From NCBI GenBank assembly GCA_030068145.1, contig JAPJBO010000010.1:124001-188000 (forward strand): a stretch of DNA of 64,000 nt. Reading direction: 5' to 3'. A program made the position numbers and the translations under genes. The number at the start of each line of letters is the position of its first letter. The first letter of the stretch is position 1. The notes below the pieces were generated by a model. That model saw only the letters and a list, made by a program, of their open reading frames with translations, searched no databases and was not told the origin of the DNA. Shown one piece after another: positions 51,594 through 62,561 of this stretch. The DNA is from Diplonema papillatum. Lineage: Eukaryota; Euglenozoa; Diplonemea; Diplonemida; Diplonemidae.

Positions 51594-53139
51594 GTGCTGG
51601 ACTGTTTCGATGTGTGCGTGTCGGGGAAGGACTAGTCTGCTTGTGAGAGAAAATTATCATTAGGTTTAGGTTTCCTCCAAAACACGCTGTCAGCGTTCTG
51701 GTTCGGGTCACCCATTCGTTGTTGCTACGCACACAGCGGTACTCCAGAACTTCACGCTGGATGCTTTCCTTTCTCGCAGGTCCAACGTCCACCCGTTTCA
51801 CAAACCAACTTGAGGCCCCTTTTGGTGGTCATTCCTATCTTAAGACGTTAGCTCAGTCCGCCAAACCGCCCACTACCCACCAGTGAGAATGGGTGCACGA
51901 TGCATGCTTGTACGATGACAAGACGATGCTTGATGATTCCCGTCGCTACACCGTGTGCCAGCGACTCGTCCGATCCTTCGGATTCTTAGCTCAACGAGTG
52001 ACAGCAGGGTGTCAATCGGCCGTGTCGACCAGAATTCAAGACCGCTGAAGTTATATGCGCCTCAGTCGAAGAGAAAAAAAGACGAGCGACGGAAATGCAA
52101 GATCAATCTTATTTCACTTTTTGGTAAGGAATACGACAGACAGAAGAAAGGCGAGGGCAGAAATGGACAAAAGGACTTTCTCTTTCAACTATGCACAATC
52201 AACACGGTAAAGAACGGCTTGGTGCCTGGGAGAGACTCCGGAGGAGAATCGTGTTGCTCACGAAGGCGCGTCGTACCGTGGGGCTTGGCGCTTGCATGAT
52301 CACAAGCCCTTGCGGACGGTGAGCCACAAAAGAAACTGTTTCAATACCTAATAAAAGGGAAACGCTATAACAGTGGCCACATTTTGGGCTGACTGACCTT
52401 CGTGCTTGCATCAGACTGGAGGCTGCTGAGCGAGCAACGTGGCAACGTCGCGACGCCGGAGACCCGAAACTGCTCCTCATGCGACATTTGTACCTAACAC
52501 ACACCAGCACTGCCCTGTGGGGCAGTTATGCGCGGCAGGCCAACCGAACCATTGGCCGCAGTGACATTGAATTGCGGCTGGCGATTAGACTCAAGTTGGA
52601 GATTCGGACACACGCGAACTGCAGTCGCGAAGTAAACCTGGTTCGGAGTCAAGTATGCGACACACTCAATATGCGCTTTCACCTGTTGTATAAGAAGTGG
52701 GAACTCATAGCAAGTGAGATTAATGAGCCTATTGACTCCCTGTTACTGAGTGCAACAAGTAAACTCACTTGACTAGTGTAACAACGTAAACTCACACAGT
52801 TTACTGATCACAATGTGTCCGCAACGAGTGTAGGCATGAACATGCTTTCGTCCTAATGAAAACGCGCATGAATCGAATCTGGGGGTCGGCCCCGGTGCGG
52901 TCTTTCTCCCTCTTTCTGCTTGACGCGAAACGGCGACCCTTCGGGGCGGATGCGAGTGCAGGGATGGCATCAGCACAGGTCATCATCGTCGTCGTCGTCG
53001 TCGTCGCTCTCATCCGCGTCGTCTGGAATGATCCACTTCGGGGGAGCCACGAGAGTGCTCGTCTTTCCGGGGGGCGGCTGTGTGTCGTTGTGTCCTTGCA
53101 GGCTGCGTTCGCAAGCTCGTTTGCGTCCAAAATAAATTA

Positions 53140-53140
<1 letters not shown>
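51594..53140. other. No settled gene; acidic exon-like frame near 52970-53110
   Basis: On the minus strand at about 52970-53110 a frame reads TSTLVAPPKWIIPDDADESD and ends in a run of aspartates and a stop, a plausible protein C-terminus. A GA microsatellite lies just upstream (53142-53178). A plus-strand frame at 52479-52772 has no support beyond its length. Confidence 0.35.
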
Positions 53141-53175
<35 letters not shown>

Positions 53176-53183
<8 letters not shown>

Positions 53184-53476
53184 AATAGAGTATCTATTTG
53201 GTATCGAAAAGTAGGTGCGAGATCAGGCAAACCTTGTGCGCTTCGTTTAACCGTGAATCTAATAATCAGGGCTTACCCCACATTCTCGCTTTCATTTCAC
53301 CAACCCTGCGACCTTTATTATTTCACCGTTTCTGCCAGCGCGACCTTTTCCGAGTTTGAATAGAGTATCTATTTGGTATCGGAAAGTAGGTGCGAGATCA
53401 GGCAAACCTTGTGCGCTAGCTTCGTTTAACCGTGAATCTAATAATCAGGGCTTACCCCACATTCTCGCTTTCATTT
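53176..53476 (+). repeat. Doubled left terminal block of the YR retroelement
   Basis: TTTGAATAGAGTATCTATTT to TTCTCGCTTTCATTT occurs at about 53178-53300 and again at 53355-53476. Between them lies CACCAACCCTGCGACCTTTA ... CGCGACCTTTTCCGAG, which recurs at 55739-55795. This nesting is the signature of split direct repeats. Confidence 0.8.
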
Positions 53477-53610
53477 TATTTCCATTCTCCCCAAGTAATA
53501 ATGCCGATCCGCAAGGATAGCCGCACGCGCCGGGCCGCGCTGAACCGTCGACGGGTGATGGATCCTGACTGGGCGGCTGCTGAGGAAGCGGCGGACGGGG
53601 CCACGCGGGA

Positions 53611-55602
53611 GTGGCGCATGTGGAACCCGTGCGAGCCCGGGGAGACGATGCACGCCCCTCCTCTTGCGGGAAAGGAAGGAAGGACCGGTCGCTGCTGAGG
53701 ACCGGCTTGGAACGGTCGCCTGGGGGCTGGTCCCCCCCAGCCGACTCCGAACTTGAAGGACCTGGCGGGAGCATGACGACTGCTCTGCTCTCGTCGCCTG
53801 CTGACGATGGCGGAAAGCAGGAAGACCCGGGAAGCGCACCGACCAATTCTCCCGGGCACCACCCAGCTCGCCCCTCCTTCTGCGACAGTCGTTTCCCAAC
53901 GCGACAGAAACCCTTGCCCGACGCCGGCTTTTTGCCTCGGCAGGTCAGGGGGTTGAAGTCGCGAAGGTCGAGACTGCTCAGGGGAAGGCAGCTTTTCCTG
54001 CGGCTCCACCCCCACTTCTACGACCCCCCGACCGCAGTTCCCCTCGGCTACCTGCCACCGGAGACGAGGGGCCTCACTCCGGGAATCGGTGCCCCGAGAT
54101 CGACGAGGCCGCTCGACGTCACGGCTGTGCCGCCGATCGATCTCCGCGGCCTCCGGAGCCTAGCTGGCCCCGGGGCCCGCTTGCACGGCCTGCTCGACCT
54201 CCTGACGGACGGACACTCCTTCCGTCGGAAGTTGTTGGAAGTGCCTGTCCTGCCGGGTCGGAAGAGCGACGCATTTGCCCGGCATGCGGTGACGCTGGAA
54301 GGTGTCGGGTTTGTGGAGCGGGTTCCTCGGTCGCAGCCGCTGAAGTGCGTCCTGCCGGCATTCGCCGTCGAGAAGGGCGAGCAGCACTCGCGCGCCATCG
54401 TCGACGGCCGCCCGCTGAACGAGCTGATGGAGCCCCCGCCGAAGTTCAGCCTCTTGCGTGTCGACGAGGTCATCAAGAAGATGATGTCGAAGTCACACGC
54501 AGTCGTAGTTGACCTGAAGTCCTACTTTTTCCAATTCCCAGTAGGACGGTCGACGTCGGCATTCTTCGGGCTTCGAACGAAGAGGCCGGACGGGGGCGTG
54601 GCCCTGTATCGGTGGCGCCGTCTGACGATGGGCTGGTCGTACTCGCCGGTGATTGCGCAGGACTCCGCACTCGTCGTCACGGAGCCTGCGAAGGACGACA
54701 GGGTCGTCTGGTACGACGACTGGGCCCTCGTCGGTGACTGTCCGGACGCGCTTCGCGCAGTGCGCGACCGAGTCCTGCGACGCGCCCGCCAGGTGCGCAT
54801 GACGGTCAACGACGAGAAGTCCGTCCTCGAGCCCAGCTCGACGCCGGTTGTCTTGGGGGTCGAGTTTGACCTCGCGGCGAAGAGGTACCGACTGAAGCAG
54901 GAGTGGGCGAGGAAGGCGCACCTCCTCTTTTGCTCGGTCGGTTCGATGCAGATGACTTTGCGTGGCGTTTGGAAGGTCGTCGGAACCGCCATTTGGGCAT
55001 GGACGGTGTGGGGCACGCCACTCTGCAGAGTGAGCCCGGTGCTTGCGTGGATGGGGACCCTGGCGCACCAAGTCCTGACCGGTTCCCTGGGCTGGGAGTC
55101 GCTGGTCCGCGTGAGCGACGACGTTCTTCCGTTCCTGGCTGGGGTGAGGCGGCGCCTGTCGGGCAATCGATGGGTCGTTTTCGACTCGAAGCAGCGGGAC
55201 ACCCTCGTGGAGGCGTGGTCCGACGCCAGCATGCAGGGATGGGCCTGGCTAGTGGGTTCCATGGCGATGTGGGGCCCATGGAGGGATGCACCGCAGCACA
55301 TCTTCTTCGCCGAGCTTACGGCGGCCAAGTTTGCGGTTGCGTATGCGGCTTCGCGGTCTCCGCTGTCGACAATCAGAATATTTGTCGACAACTTGCCCGC
55401 CGTCAACTGCCTGAAGAACTGGAAGTCGAAGACCGAGCTCGGGAACCTCATCCTGTGCCAGGTGCGCGACGTCTTGGAGGAACACCAGTGTATCCTCGAG
55501 ACTGTATGGGTCCCGACTGCTGAACAACTGGCAGACGTCTGGGCACGAGATCCATACAGGCGGGGTATCCGGCCGCCCCGGACCCCGTTCTGTGTTGCAT
55601 GA
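53611..55602 (+). CDS. Reverse transcriptase/RNase H polyprotein of a YR retroelement
   Basis: The frame has no ATG at its 5' limit; an ATG lies at 53773. An Arg/Pro-rich N-terminal part precedes the reverse transcriptase: RAIVDGRPLNELMEPPPKFS, VVVDLKSYFFQFPV with the first catalytic Asp, RWRRLTMGWSYSPVIAQ, and VVWYDDWALVGD with the YxDD-type centre. RNase H follows: EAWSDASMQGWAW, IFFAELTAAKFAVAY, IRIFVDNLPAVN and VWVPTAEQLADVWARDP, supplying the acidic active-site residues. The FVDNLPAV and LADVWAR type of RNase H fits DIRS-like elements. The gene looks whole. Confidence 0.85.
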   Translation: MAHVEPVRARGDDARPSSCGKGRKDRSLLRTGLERSPGGWSPPADSELEGPGGSMTTALLSSPADDGGKQEDPGSAPTNSPGHHPARPSFCDSRFPTRQKPLPDAGFLPRQVRGLKSRRSRLLRGRQLFLRLHPHFYDPPTAVPLGYLPPETRGLTPGIGAPRSTRPLDVTAVPPIDLRGLRSLAGPGARLHGLLDLLTDGHSFRRKLLEVPVLPGRKSDAFARHAVTLEGVGFVERVPRSQPLKCVLPAFAVEKGEQHSRAIVDGRPLNELMEPPPKFSLLRVDEVIKKMMSKSHAVVVDLKSYFFQFPVGRSTSAFFGLRTKRPDGGVALYRWRRLTMGWSYSPVIAQDSALVVTEPAKDDRVVWYDDWALVGDCPDALRAVRDRVLRRARQVRMTVNDEKSVLEPSSTPVVLGVEFDLAAKRYRLKQEWARKAHLLFCSVGSMQMTLRGVWKVVGTAIWAWTVWGTPLCRVSPVLAWMGTLAHQVLTGSLGWESLVRVSDDVLPFLAGVRRRLSGNRWVVFDSKQRDTLVEAWSDASMQGWAWLVGSMAMWGPWRDAPQHIFFAELTAAKFAVAYAASRSPLSTIRIFVDNLPAVNCLKNWKSKTELGNLILCQVRDVLEEHQCILETVWVPTAEQLADVWARDPYRRGIRPPRTPFCVA

Positions 55603-55715
55603 GGTTCCTTACCTCGAAAGTTTTGTATTTGCGCTCCTGATAGCGCTGTTTTCTTTTTGCGAGACCCGGAGGCAGCGGGATCTCAGCTCATTGAGTTTCA
55701 CGTCCAGGGATTTTT

Positions 55716-55879
55716 ATTCCACATTCTCGCTTTCATTTCACCAACCCTGCGACCTTTATTATTTCACCGTTTCTGCCAGCGCGACCTTTTCCGAGAGAGA
55801 GAGAGAGAGAGGGATCAAGAACTTCGTGAACGAAGTGAGTGAAGTTCTGGACGAACTTATACCGAAGGGCGGACTTGGC
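55716..55879 (+). repeat. Internal terminal block of the YR retroelement
   Basis: CCACATTCTCGCTTTCATTT and ATTTCACCGTTTCTGCCAGC (shared with 53280-53356), a short GA run, then GGATCAAGAACTTCGTGAAC to GCGGACTTGG (shared with 58404-58470). It joins the two halves of the element. Confidence 0.85.
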
Positions 55880-55968
55880 GTGCGGGGGGGTGAACCTGTT
55901 GGTCAAGTACGAAAAAACACAAAGACCGCAGGAGCACACAGCAACTCCCCTCCCTCCCGATCGCAAAC

Positions 55969-56943
55969 ATGGCGGAAGAGTGCCCGCACTGTGGGGGCTC
56001 GTTCGACCCGAAAGGATTGGCCACCCACAAGAAGGCCTGCGGGCAGAGGGCGCTGGCGGCGCTACAAGCGACCGCCTCGGCGAGCAGCTCGAGGGCGGGC
56101 ACCCCGGTGCAGTCGCCGCTGGCACTGCCGGGCAGTGTGCAAGGGAAGAGGAGAAGGGCAGACGGGGAGGAAGGCGAGCCGCAGGAGGCGGTAAGGGATC
56201 TGGAGGAGAAGACGGCCCAGACCTTTGGGCAGGCGTCGCAGAAAGTCGCAGAGCATGATGTGCGGCTGCAGATGATGGAGGCGGGGAACGCGGAGATGAA
56301 GCAGATGCTCAGCAGTTTGATGGGTATGGTGACGGGGCTGTCGGCAGGCGGGATGCCGCAGAGGAGTCGCGCGTTGGGGTTCGCGGACCTCGGGGAGGGG
56401 GCGAGATGGCCGGGGATTTTTCCAGGACCAACGCGCATGGAAGTGCTCAGGGTTTTTGAAACCCGGTTCGAGCGGGTGCTCTGCACGGGGGCGAGACCAG
56501 GGGCCCGGGAGCAGGCGAAAGGGCAGCTGGCGAACCTCGAGACGGGGTTCGATTATTTTTCGGACCCGGAGAGGCCGGTGGGGGGGTCCTTTGGAGATGT
56601 GCACATGGTCGCAGTGGTGGACAGGGCGATTGCGCGGTTGGTGGCGCTCCAGTTCGGGGAGGAGACGGGGGTAAAAGGAGGGCATGCGGGCATGTTCGAG
56701 AAGGCATTGGAAGAACAGGACCTGCCCGGGCCGCTGGCGGAAGCGTGGAAGGAGGCCGAGAGGCAGCGGGCGAGAAGCAAGGGGACAAAGTCGCAGAGCT
56801 CGGGGCAGTGGAACAGGAGCACGTATGTGCAGCCGGTAACCGGGGGGAAGATTGGGTACCCGACGGGGGGGTTTCGTCAGGGTGGAACGGGGTTCCAGAC
56901 GGGGGGTTTTCGCCAGGGCGGAACGGGGAAAGGAAAGAAGTGA
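55969..56943 (+). CDS. Gag-like protein of the YR retroelement
   Basis: A complete 324-codon frame begins with a zinc finger of C2H2 type (CPHCGGSFDPKGLATHKKAC), then a disordered Ala/Ser-rich linker and a basic patch (GKRRRADGEEGE). A helical part follows (ASQKVAEHDVRLQMMEAGNA), then a folded middle (VLRVFETRFERVLC, FGDVHMVAVVDRAIARLVAL). The C-terminus is made of GGFRQGGTG repeats ending in Lys. Such Gly-Arg tails bind RNA. The layout agrees with structural proteins of YR retroelements, although no family-specific motif is recognised. It looks whole. Confidence 0.7.
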   Translation: MAEECPHCGGSFDPKGLATHKKACGQRALAALQATASASSSRAGTPVQSPLALPGSVQGKRRRADGEEGEPQEAVRDLEEKTAQTFGQASQKVAEHDVRLQMMEAGNAEMKQMLSSLMGMVTGLSAGGMPQRSRALGFADLGEGARWPGIFPGPTRMEVLRVFETRFERVLCTGARPGAREQAKGQLANLETGFDYFSDPERPVGGSFGDVHMVAVVDRAIARLVALQFGEETGVKGGHAGMFEKALEEQDLPGPLAEAWKEAERQRARSKGTKSQSSGQWNRSTYVQPVTGGKIGYPTGGFRQGGTGFQTGGFRQGGTGKGKK

Positions 56944-57005
56944 CAATTGGGAGGAACTCGGGACGGGGGCAGGTAACTGCAGCTTTTCAGGCGGGGATAA
57001 GGAAA

Positions 57006-57935
57006 ATGGAAAGGGTACTGGGGAAAATGGCGGCACCGGCAGGTGCGGCGGGGGGCTTTCGATCTCCCAACGGGGAAAGAGGGAGAATGGGGTACAGGGG
57101 TACGGGGTCGCGAGGGGACAGCGAGCGGGTTTTTGGGGTACGGGAAACAACAGGGGTGAACGCGGCGGTGTCGGAGAGACTCAGGTTAGACGGGCGCCAT
57201 TCGGGATTGGCGGGGATTCAGGCAAGAGAAAGGGCCTACGGGAGGCTGATGGAGGCTTTGGCGGAGCTTGGCCTGGGGGCAAAGGGGAACGGCATCGTCA
57301 CGAGGCAACAGCGAGAGTACCTCGAGGCAGTGCAGGCGCGCGCAGTAGCGGCGACCACGATGGTCAGGTGGGCGCAACGGTTGGAAAAGCTGGTCGGGGT
57401 GAAGAAGAGGTTTCCTGGGGCGGGATTGCACGACTGGGTCGGGGTGTATCTGGCAGAATCGGCAGGGGTGAGGCCCTCGACGCAGAGGGACTACGCCCTG
57501 TGCCTTCGGTCGGTGTTCCAGAGATGGGCGCCGCACGTGCGGCTGGGAGTCTTGGAGGCGCACGTAGCGGGGCTGACGGCTTTGGGAGCCGATGTGCCGA
57601 CGAGGCAGGCTGTGCCAGTGGAACCGAAGCACTGGGAACTGTTGCGGAGGGCGCTGAGTCCAGAGCAGATGGCGTTCTGCTGCGTTCAGCACTTGCTGGG
57701 GCTTCGCTGGGAGGGCGTGTCGCGGCTGGAAGATCTGAAGGTCGTGCAGAGAGAAGCGGACGTGCTCAAGCTGACGTTGGTGCAGAGGGAGTCGAAGACG
57801 GAGAACCGGCCCACGAGACGCAACTCCCCTCCCGAAAAACTGTACTGTTCGGGCGGTTTATTTTGCAGACTCATGTTCTTTATGCGGCATGGTATCGGGA
57901 TTTGTATCTTTCGTGGCACAAGTAGTGCAGTTTAG
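57006..57935 (+). CDS. Tyrosine-recombinase-like protein, incomplete
   Basis: The N-terminal helical part (YLEAVQARAVAATTMVRWAQ, RLEKLVGVKKRFPG) and the core-binding layout STQRDYALCLRSVFQRW resemble the SAM-like domain of tyrosine recombinases. HLLGLRWEGVSRLEDLKVVQ is the usual place of the first catalytic arginine. The remaining catalytic box is not visible and the end is unlike the family, so it looks broken or truncated once. It overlaps the Gly-rich end of gag in another frame upstream of its own ATG. Confidence 0.6.
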   Translation: MERVLGKMAAPAGAAGGFRSPNGERGRMGYRGTGSRGDSERVFGVRETTGVNAAVSERLRLDGRHSGLAGIQARERAYGRLMEALAELGLGAKGNGIVTRQQREYLEAVQARAVAATTMVRWAQRLEKLVGVKKRFPGAGLHDWVGVYLAESAGVRPSTQRDYALCLRSVFQRWAPHVRLGVLEAHVAGLTALGADVPTRQAVPVEPKHWELLRRALSPEQMAFCCVQHLLGLRWEGVSRLEDLKVVQREADVLKLTLVQRESKTENRPTRRNSPPEKLYCSGGLFCRLMFFMRHGIGICIFRGTSSAV

Positions 57936-58039
57936 TGGTCTAGCTTGGTTTGCCGTTTATCTTTCTTGTTAGCAAGCACACGAGTGCGAGGTTTGAGGGC
58001 AGCAACGCGGCCGGTCCGAAATAAGCCCGAGGTAAGAAG

Positions 58040-58471
<432 letters not shown>

Positions 58472-58474
58472 AGA

Positions 58475-58830
58475 AGTACGACACGCCGTCGCACTGCATG
58501 GCGAGCCGGTGTCGCTTGACCTCGGCGACGAAGTCGTGCAGCCGGGGCAGGTCCATGCCAGGTGGTCGGCTCATCGCGTCGTTCAGCGGTCCACTCTCGG
58601 CCGCTTCACCCAGCGACCGAAGGCCTGCCGCTCGTCACCCGGCTCGTCCGCCCGACTGCGGCCGTCCACCCGCACCACGCGCTCCACCGGACGGGTTGTG
58701 GGCCATCCCGTCCATCTCCACCACGCGCGCGTCCATGTCACCGCCATTTCCAGGTCACGCTTTGTCTCCACTCGCACGAGAGCTGTAAAGTGCAGGTGCC
58801 ATGAAGGCAGTCAAACACTCTTCATAAGCG
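58475..58830 (-). mobile_element. Fossil reverse-transcriptase fragment of another retroelement
   Basis: The minus strand carries words typical of the start of an RT domain ([20 protein letters not shown] and [11 protein letters not shown]) and stops at the border of the YR terminal block. The piece is short and broken at least once. It differs from the RT at 53611-55602, so it comes from a second retroelement family into which the YR element probably inserted. Confidence 0.5.
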
Positions 58831-59093
58831 GTTGTTATGTATGGCGTCGTCCGTTGGAAGAGTCAACGATGATTATGAGGTCAAACTGGTGGCCATTTCC
58901 TGTCACGCTTTGTTTCCACTCACTTTCGCGGTGCGGAAATCTTCGGCCGTTTTGTGACCAGCAAACTCGAAGGCTTGAATGTAGCCGGTGCTTCTCACTG
59001 GCCCCGACGCACGCCAGCGTCCTCCTCCAAACCCTCGCTACCTCTATTTATGTCTCTCTTTCTCTTTTCTTCCCGCCCTCCCTGCCCCAGAAA

Positions 59094-59813
59094 AGATGAT
59101 TGGGTGGGTCGCGTTTCTGCGGACTTTGTTCAATGAGGAAGAGTGGAGGGACGTGAGTAGAAGCCTCCGAGGCCTCCCGGACGATACGACCCTTCTGACA
59201 CTGGAGAGGCTTCCGATGTGGGCACTTCCGGTGCGTGTGCCTAGTCCTGAGCTGTACCGCAGAGTACAGGACTTGGTGAGAGCGCGTGATCAGAGCTCTC
59301 CTGCGCTGGTCAGTCCCGTAACACCGGTTGAGAAGAGGTCAACGTCTCAGCGGCGGGCGCTAAAGCGTGCCCTCGAGGACGTCCCCCTGATGCAGCCCGC
59401 CCTCGCATGAGGAGCCTGTACACGACTGCAGGCACAAGGAGGGTCAACAACTCGAACACGGCCACGTACAGGGAGTGGCGTGCGAGCGAGGGCGTGCATC
59501 CATACCCGACGACGGTCCGGAGGCTTGAGAACTTCGGCGGATACCTGTAGGCATGAAAGATGAGGCGTACAAGGCGCCCCACAACATCATCAACGCCATC
59601 TTAGCCGAGGACACGGCGGATGGTTGGGTTCTCGAGAATCCTGCTGACGACATCCGCAGGATGATCAGAGCGTTGAAGAGAGCGGCGCCTGACCCTGAGA
59701 GCGACGAGCCCCGAGGCGCGGCAGTCCCGTCAGATCTTCGGCTTCGTGCGGACCGTTGGCGGGTACGCAGGTTCAGTGGAGAAGAAGTCAAAAGTCAAGC
59801 TGGCCATCGCTAG
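59094..59813 (+). mobile_element. Probable fossil of a YR-type retroelement, broken
   Basis: Short plus-strand frames follow each other here. One reads WVAFLRTLFNEEEW with a basic end, like a gag tail. Later ones read NTATYREWRASEGVHPYP and DDIRRMIRALKRAAPD, which resemble the core-binding half of a tyrosine recombinase. It looks broken in about two places and lacks any catalytic part. The assignment is inference. Confidence 0.35.
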
Positions 59814-60107
59814 GTCCAGTGTCAAGTCTGCTTGCAGCGCGGCCTTCCTCTATCGCTTCGGTTTAGAGCGTGTAAGTTCACTTAGAGATCCGGGGTTTTG
59901 CTCCTTCCGTGTCGGGGATGCCGGCTCTTCGAGGTCTCCGGGAAGCGCTTCGCGTCCCCCTCAGAGGTGCTTCTTTGGCTGCTTAGCAGCCAGGAGTAGT
60001 CTCACGGCTCGGACAGACACGTGACTGATGGTAATAAGGAGACAAACCTTTATCAGTGACGACCATCGGGCGCTCGACGGTTTCACGAGGCGAACGCAAG
60101 CCGATAC
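59814..60107. other. No gene seen; dispersed motif
   Basis: TTAGAGCGTGTAAGTTCACT and GATCCGGGGTTTTGCTCC at 59864-59902 are a diverged copy of the short repeat at 29896-29952. Confidence 0.45.
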
Positions 60108-62049
60108 CTCGCCTGCCGGGTTGCTGTGCTTGAAGGCCGTCTCGCAGAACGTCTTCCCTTCGGCGAGACGCTTGATGAACTTCCGCGCGGCCTCGTCCAG
60201 TGTTTGGAGGCACGTCAGGGAGCCGATGGGGCCTAGCACCCTCACCACGCACTCGGCGCTCTCTCGCCCGAGCTCGGAGATCTGCTTGATTTCCACCCCG
60301 AAGGACGGCTTCAGCTCGAGCTCGGATGAAATTGCCTGTTGTAGGTGTTCACGGCGTTTGACCACTTTACGGAAATGCTTTGTGACCAGCAACACTCTGG
60401 CAACCCACGCGTGTAGTGCTTTAACACACTGTGGTACACTTAGTGATGCGGTTGAATAGCACAAAAACTCCTATCAATGACCGCCTAAAAGATACACCGC
60501 CCAACAGTAAGACTGAGCCCACAGAAAGTTGACTGTGTCACAACTTGCACTTCTTGGGAGCAAACGTAGCCTGCAGACAACGCCCACTGACTGAACGAAC
60601 AACGAACTCACACCTTCTCAATCGAACGTGCCGACGCTTTTAACGCTTTCGCCGCGACGCCAGCTGTGCACTCAATAGGCATCGAAAGCAGCTGTGTGTA
60701 TTGGCATTCATATTCGGCTCATTTTCCTCGCAAAAGAAAGTGGGGGCATTGTGTTCGAAGAAGCGAAGAGCAGTCTTCGCATTCTTTCACAGGTGCCCAG
60801 GGCAAACGGGGGCCCCGCTTTTATGGAAGGAACCCTGTCTAGAACAAGTGGCGACATGTTATGCCCACAGATACTCGAGGAGCAACCTTACACGCTTCCG
60901 TGCCTCGTTGCTTTTGTTTCCGGGTTGGCAGCAAAGTGTAGGCGATACCCCGTTTTAGTTCAACAGTTCTCTCCCCTTTAGTCTCCGTCGAAATAATAAG
61001 CCGATTCACCTACACCCCCCGTGTGTAGCAAAAGCGACCTGAGCTCGATTCCGCAGATGCAGATTATCGCCACAGATTCTTTGCATTCTCAGCCGTCTGG
61101 TAAACCATGGGCAGCAGAAAAGGTTAGCATACCCGTGGCTCCGTGCATTCGTAGAGAAGGTTGAGGTGCACCTCGTGACCGGGGGCTGAGTAGTGAAGGC
61201 AGGACTGAGGGAGGAACTCGATCTTCGTCTGGTTCTTGACGTACGGCTTGATCGCGATGGTCAGCGTGTTGCTGGCATGGTAGTACAGGACGGTTGACGG
61301 AGGCGAGGTTTCGTGTTTGGTATACCAGTCTTCACTCGGGTACTCGGGAACCGGGGAAGGTGCGGGGGATGCCCCCCTGGAAGCGGATCGTGCCCGGGGC
61401 TTGCTGCCCTCTTCTTCGGACATGGTTTGAATGGCGTTCATTTCGTTGTCGTCGTCCATGTTGATCTCGAAGTGGTCGTCCATGTCGGCTATTTCAAAGT
61501 CGTCGTCGCCTGCCCACTCGGCGGTGGCCGGGATCCTCACCTCCCCTTCCGCGAGGATCTGCTCCTTCTTCTTCCGGTCGGCGTCGACGCGCTCTTGCTC
61601 TTCCTGGGCCTCGCGTTGCTTCAGTGTCTTCGGTACCGGTTTGGGTGCCAGCTTGGGGGTCTCCACTGCAGGCGGCGAAGTTTCTGCCGGCTTCTCTTTT
61701 TCCTTTTCATCTGCGCTCCCGTGGCTCAGCTTCGGTGTTGACGGGGGCTGCAAGATGTTGTCGGCACCAAATGAAGGAGGAGGAGGAGGCGAGATGGGTG
61801 GACTTTGGCTTTGGCGGGACGTGGCACGAGCCGGCGCACCTTCGCTGGGGGGGGGCGAGGCAGCAAGGCCGCTGTCTTCAGGAGGTTCATCGGCTTCTCG
61901 AGGGGGCGAGCTGGCTTCTGTAGCATAACGAGACAGCTTGGCTTCAGCTTTCCGTTGCTTCGAGACCTGTTTATGCGCCGACTGTGCTGCCATGCGCTTG
62001 TCAACGTCCGCCTGAGACGCATCACGAATGTCTTCGAACTCGGGACCAC
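60108..62049 (-). CDS. Unrecognised host protein, two exons
   Basis: Exon 62049-61133 follows an acceptor TCACGCACAG and encodes EFEDIRDASQADVDKRMAAQ, a basic stretch and a long disordered Pro/Ser/Glu region (ISPPPPPSFG, KEKEKPAETSPPAV). An acidic segment follows (DDDFEIADMDDHFEINMDDD), then a folded end, TVLYYHASNTLTIAIKPYV and HEVHLNLLYECTEPR, and it ends at CGG/GTATGC. Exon 60428-60108 starts after GTACCACAG in phase 0 and is exactly 107 codons: VKALHAWVARVLLVTKHFRK, VVKRREHLQQAISSELELK, AECVVRVLGPIGSLTCLQTL. It ends at GAG/GTATCG. Both ends of the gene lie elsewhere. The family is not recognised; the phase match supports one gene. Confidence 0.6.
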
Positions 62050-62255
62050 CTGTGCGTGAGCAAAGTTACAGGAAGAAATGCGTAGTTTTGTTTTATTCTT
62101 TTACTTCTTAGTTGTCCAATCCGCTGTACCCCACCTTTGCGAAAGGTACACCTCATCCGAATGCTGTCACGGCTTGACAATTTCTGCTGCCACCGCACTT
62201 GAATCGTTTGAATGCAAACACTGCTTCGTTTTACTCCCGTATCTGCGGGGGTGAG

Positions 62256-62523
<268 letters not shown>

Positions 62524-62561
62524 TAGTACACGGTAGGAACTGGAGCAAAGCGCATGGCAGG

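Noticed and set aside
54522-55451. Long minus-strand frames opposite the reverse transcriptase
   Set aside because: The plus strand has clear RT and RNase H motifs; the minus frames have none.
56062-57150. Long Pro/Arg-rich minus-strand frame of 362 codons
   Set aside because: It is the complement of the gag-like gene in GC-rich DNA; its composition is unlike a folded protein.
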